A stretch of DNA of 64,000 nucleotides from Multifurca ochricompacta (lineage: Eukaryota > Basidiomycota > Agaricomycetes > Russulales > Russulaceae): NCBI GenBank assembly GCA_022496185.1, contig WTXG01000002.1, positions 248,001-312,000 on the forward strand, in the 5' to 3' direction. This document shows positions 61,601 through 64,000 of this stretch, in pieces (positions within the stretch are counted from its first letter, which is position 1; the number at the start of each line of letters is the position of its first letter). The notes beneath the pieces are model-generated. The model had not been told where the DNA came from, did no database searches, and saw nothing but the letters and a program-made list of their open reading frames with translations. The translations under genes were made by a program, and so were the position numbers.

Positions 61601-62878
61601 CGAGGACTTGATAGGGACGGCTGCACCAATGGCAATCAAAAAGTGGAGATAGGACACGCGTTTGGTGCATACCTTCCTCCGGAACGGACGCTAGCCCGGC
61701 CAACTCACGGGAGACTTTTTTGACTCTCTCCAAGTCACGAAAACCACCACAACAAGACAATAGTGTCTTCCAGAGAACTAGGAGCAGCTTGATGGAGGGT
61801 GTAAAAAGAGAATGGGATCAAGGCGGGTTAATTACCTTTTTGACTGGGTAACCCTTGGCACTTTTGTCTCGAAGACCAGACACCACATTGAAAAAATAAA
61901 CGGGAAGGGGAGGATCCATGCTCACTGAAAAACGTCAGAATGTGCTCTTCGGGGTTCGGAGAAAAGGCTTACTGAGCTCATCGGCGAAGTCATCATGACC
62001 CTTAAAAACTTCGATCAAGTGGTAGAGCATAGCAAGGTAGACTGATATTTCCGTGGTGATCTCTTCCATTAGATCAAACTTTTCTTCAGCGCTGAGCTGT
62101 ATGCGTGCTACATCGGCATCGGAGAGAGACCTAAACTAAAGTCAGAGAGTATCCGAAAAACAATCAGAAAGACGATCTAACCCGAGAAGATCGTGCTTTG
62201 AACTCGCGATCTTCATAGCTTCCACAATGTTGCTCAAGCCATTCGCGTCACGTACAACCTTGCAATTCTCAAAAATCCAGTGTAGTTGATGCTCGGGTGA
62301 TGTAGTTTCAGCAAATGTGCCTGCCAAACATGAATGTAAGTAATGTGCACGCTACAAAGACGCACTCACAGACCTTGCAATATGTACAGCAGTCTGCGCG
62401 CATTTGTGAACCTAATCTCGACATCTTTATGCTCTAGGCTCTCAAGGAGAAGCTCAACATGAGCTCTGCGCTTTGGTAATGGACACTTGGTCCACTCTTT
62501 CCGCAAAGCATTATTAATCTGGAAGACGCGCGTGGATAGGAGGATGCACTTACCTCCTTGAAAGGAGCCCTCCCAAGCCTTTAGGTTTTCAGCGGCTTGG
62601 GACATTTCCACGTAGGAATAAAATTCCTCTATCTCACTGAGGACGGTGTCTTCGTCATCGTATTTAAAGTCATAATAGCATTGCTGGGTGAGAGAGGTAT
62701 TATGACGAATGATCGCTTTGTAGCGATAGCAGTGTACGCGCCTTTGGCTTTGGAGCGGAGTTGACCATTGCCTTGAGCTGGCCAAGAGTGATTGAATCTA
62801 AATCATTGCTCTACAAAAATAACATAAAATGAGATATGAAGTAGATGTTTGCGCGTGCGTGTCAGTGAGACTGACCAT
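58637..62878 (-). CDS. FAR11: FAR11/STRIP1 subunit of the STRIPAK complex
   Basis: This is a Far11/STRIP1 scaffold of the STRIPAK phosphatase-kinase complex (fungal fusion and polarity; TORC2/SIN antagonism in yeast), with N1221-like and DUF3402 parts. The start codon alone forms the first exon (62878-62876), followed by intron 62875-62811. Coding then runs: SNDLDSITLGQLKAMVNSAP; YDDEDTVLSEIEEFYSYVEM; WTKCPLPKRRAHVELLLESL; TSPEHQLHWIFENCKVVRDA; DDVVESFSKLKL; the conserved DUF3402 block HLGQLLLDTNCLLLVMKMFG and SWRNFFFTINFAKVMQKLSK; and the acidic C-terminus FGLDDVDYSGVDEEES, VDEVEYAYG. A possible extra last exon (donor at about 58677, stop at 58617) would end it a little further down. The PKPKAR-to-YDFKYDDED junction near 62700-62740 is out of phase. 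Confidence 0.85.
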
Positions 62879-63377
62879 GATGGTGAACAGAAACAAAGAG
62901 GCAGAGAGAATAGGTTTTACCTAATTTGGGCAGCGTGTACAATTTTTTGCCACACGGAAGTTTCAAAAGAGGTTTGTGTGTCCTCCGGATCTCGCCTCCT
63001 TCACCTTGTCTGGGTGTTGGTCTCTCCCTCCATTTCCCTTCCTTTCTCTTCCCCTTTACCTCCAACCACAACCACTGCCAGTTCCTCACCCTTTGCTTGA
63101 GAATTCTGGCGTCATTTTAAACCGACCCAAACTCACAGGGACGGACCACAAAAAGGCACGCCTTCGCTGCGCGTTCGCCGTTTCGTTGACTCTGCTTCTT
63201 TCCCCATCCCTTTCTTTCTTTCTACTCAACTTTTATTTTACGACTTGTATCACGATTTCACTTTCTTCTAAGCCAGCTTTGGCTTGACCTTCTTGGGCCC
63301 TCGCATCACCGTCAGCTCCCCAACAACTTTCGGCATCGCGGGCACCACTTTTCGCCACTTTTTCCCCCAGCGTGCAG
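62879..63377. promoter_or_regulatory. divergent intergenic region (FAR11 / unknown gene)
   Basis: A 499-bp gap between divergent starts. It contains pyrimidine-rich tracts at 63010-63060 and 63190-63240 (likely the 5' leader of the plus-strand gene). No other feature. Confidence 0.45.
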
Positions 63378-64000
63378 ATGCCCGTTCCCGTTCCTCAATA
63401 TTCTCGACCCCCTGCACACCCAGTCATAAAGCAAGACCATCATTCTGGCGACCTGAACACCTCTCAATCTTCGGCATTCCTGAACCTGACTCAGCCCCTC
63501 CCCCTCCCACCTCCCGGTCCGCCCCCGTCATTCGGCACCAGGGAAGAGTGGATCAGCTCCCTGCCGCTGTGGCGCCGTAACAAACCGCGTCGCATCTGGG
63601 AGGAGGAAGATTTACAGCTTCCCACCAATCCTGACATGCAGGATTTTTCTAGCGGGTTGATTCGTGCGGGAAACGCACAAATCATTAAAGGAGATCGCGC
63701 GCAAGCGTGTATTCCGCCCCTTTTAACTCTCTTCCGGGTTGAACAGCCCCCTCCTCTCAACTCTTACAGGAGCCTGATGAGGACATGGACGACGACATAG
63801 GTTCTGGCACCCTTGACTATGACATAGAAAGCCAATGGAGTGGTGTTACTTCCCGTTCTGAGGATGTTGCCAGGATGGAAATTGAAACAGCCTACAACCA
63901 CCATCATCCTTTTCCTACTATCGAAGTCGGCGCTAACCATCCCAGTGATGTCCTCCCTCAACGCCGTTCTCAGTTTGATGACTCATGCTCTCCTACACCC
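63378..64000 (+). CDS. unrecognised proline-rich protein, cut by window end
   Basis: Not recognised. Exon 1 (63378 to about 63707) reads MPVPVPQYSRPPAHPVIKQD, PLPLPPPGPPPSFGTREEWI, SSLPLWRRNKPRRIWEEEDL, SGLIRAGNAQIIKGD. A second exon after the CTCTTACAG acceptor (about 63770) encodes an acidic segment (EPDEDMDDDIGSGTLDYDIE) that stays open to the edge. The donor sits one base out of phase. The WRRNKPRRIWEEEDLQLPTN block is dense in charged residues and looks like a conserved core flanked by disorder. The real end lies outside the window. Confidence 0.6.

Overview
The window looks like nuclear DNA of a filamentous basidiomycete, probably an Agaricomycete. Protein genes lie close together on both strands. 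Almost all are split by short (about 50-65 bp) GT-AG introns with clear branch-point and acceptor motifs. The gene set includes a fungal neurofibromin RasGAP, an OPY2-type anchor, the STRIPAK subunit FAR11, an NCR1 sterol transporter, BTB proteins, an HMG-box factor and a Zn2Cys6 factor. Naming a genus from sequence alone would be guesswork.

Layout. 1-4.1 kb: a U1A/U2B''-type snRNP protein (minus) divergent from a ceramide synthase (plus). 4.1-6.3 kb: gene-poor, with a remnant of a non-LTR retrotransposon C-terminus. 6.3-13 kb (all plus): PPIL4-type cyclophilin-RRM protein, a BTB protein, P5C dehydrogenase and a decayed DNAJC28-like (DUF1992) gene. 14-25 kb (all minus): a BTB-like protein, helicase DBP8, an HMG-box protein, SUA5 and an OPY2-like anchor. 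25.3-30 kb: CAF16 (minus) divergent from a DUF7704 membrane protein (plus), then an AIR1/2-like zinc-knuckle protein (plus). 30.3-44 kb (minus): a coiled-coil protein and a roughly 10-kb neurofibromin gene. 45-47.9 kb: an NGR1/NAM8-type three-RRM protein (plus). 48.9-53.3 kb: NCR1 (minus), divergent from DPH1 (plus, to 55.3 kb). 55.4-62.9 kb (minus): a Zn2Cys6 transcription factor and FAR11/STRIP1. 63.4 kb to the edge: an unrecognised proline-rich gene that runs off the window.

The genes are ordinary single-copy housekeeping and signalling genes; I see no operon-like or cluster-like system. Several serve translation and RNA metabolism (SUA5, DPH1, DBP8, AIR, CAF16, PPIL4, snRNP). Others serve Ras/MAPK/STRIPAK signalling (neurofibromin, OPY2-like, FAR11) or lipids (ceramide synthase, NCR1).

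The most striking sequence-level signal is that many otherwise well-conserved genes are broken by single missing bases, nearly always in the same direction and sometimes inside short homopolymers. Neighbouring genes (PPIL4, SUA5, OPY2-like, DPH1, NGR1-like, ceramide synthase) read cleanly. Uncorrected deletion errors in the assembly explain this better than mass pseudogenisation. The exception is the DUF1992 gene, which also has in-frame TAG codons at conserved Trp positions and an apparent internal deletion.
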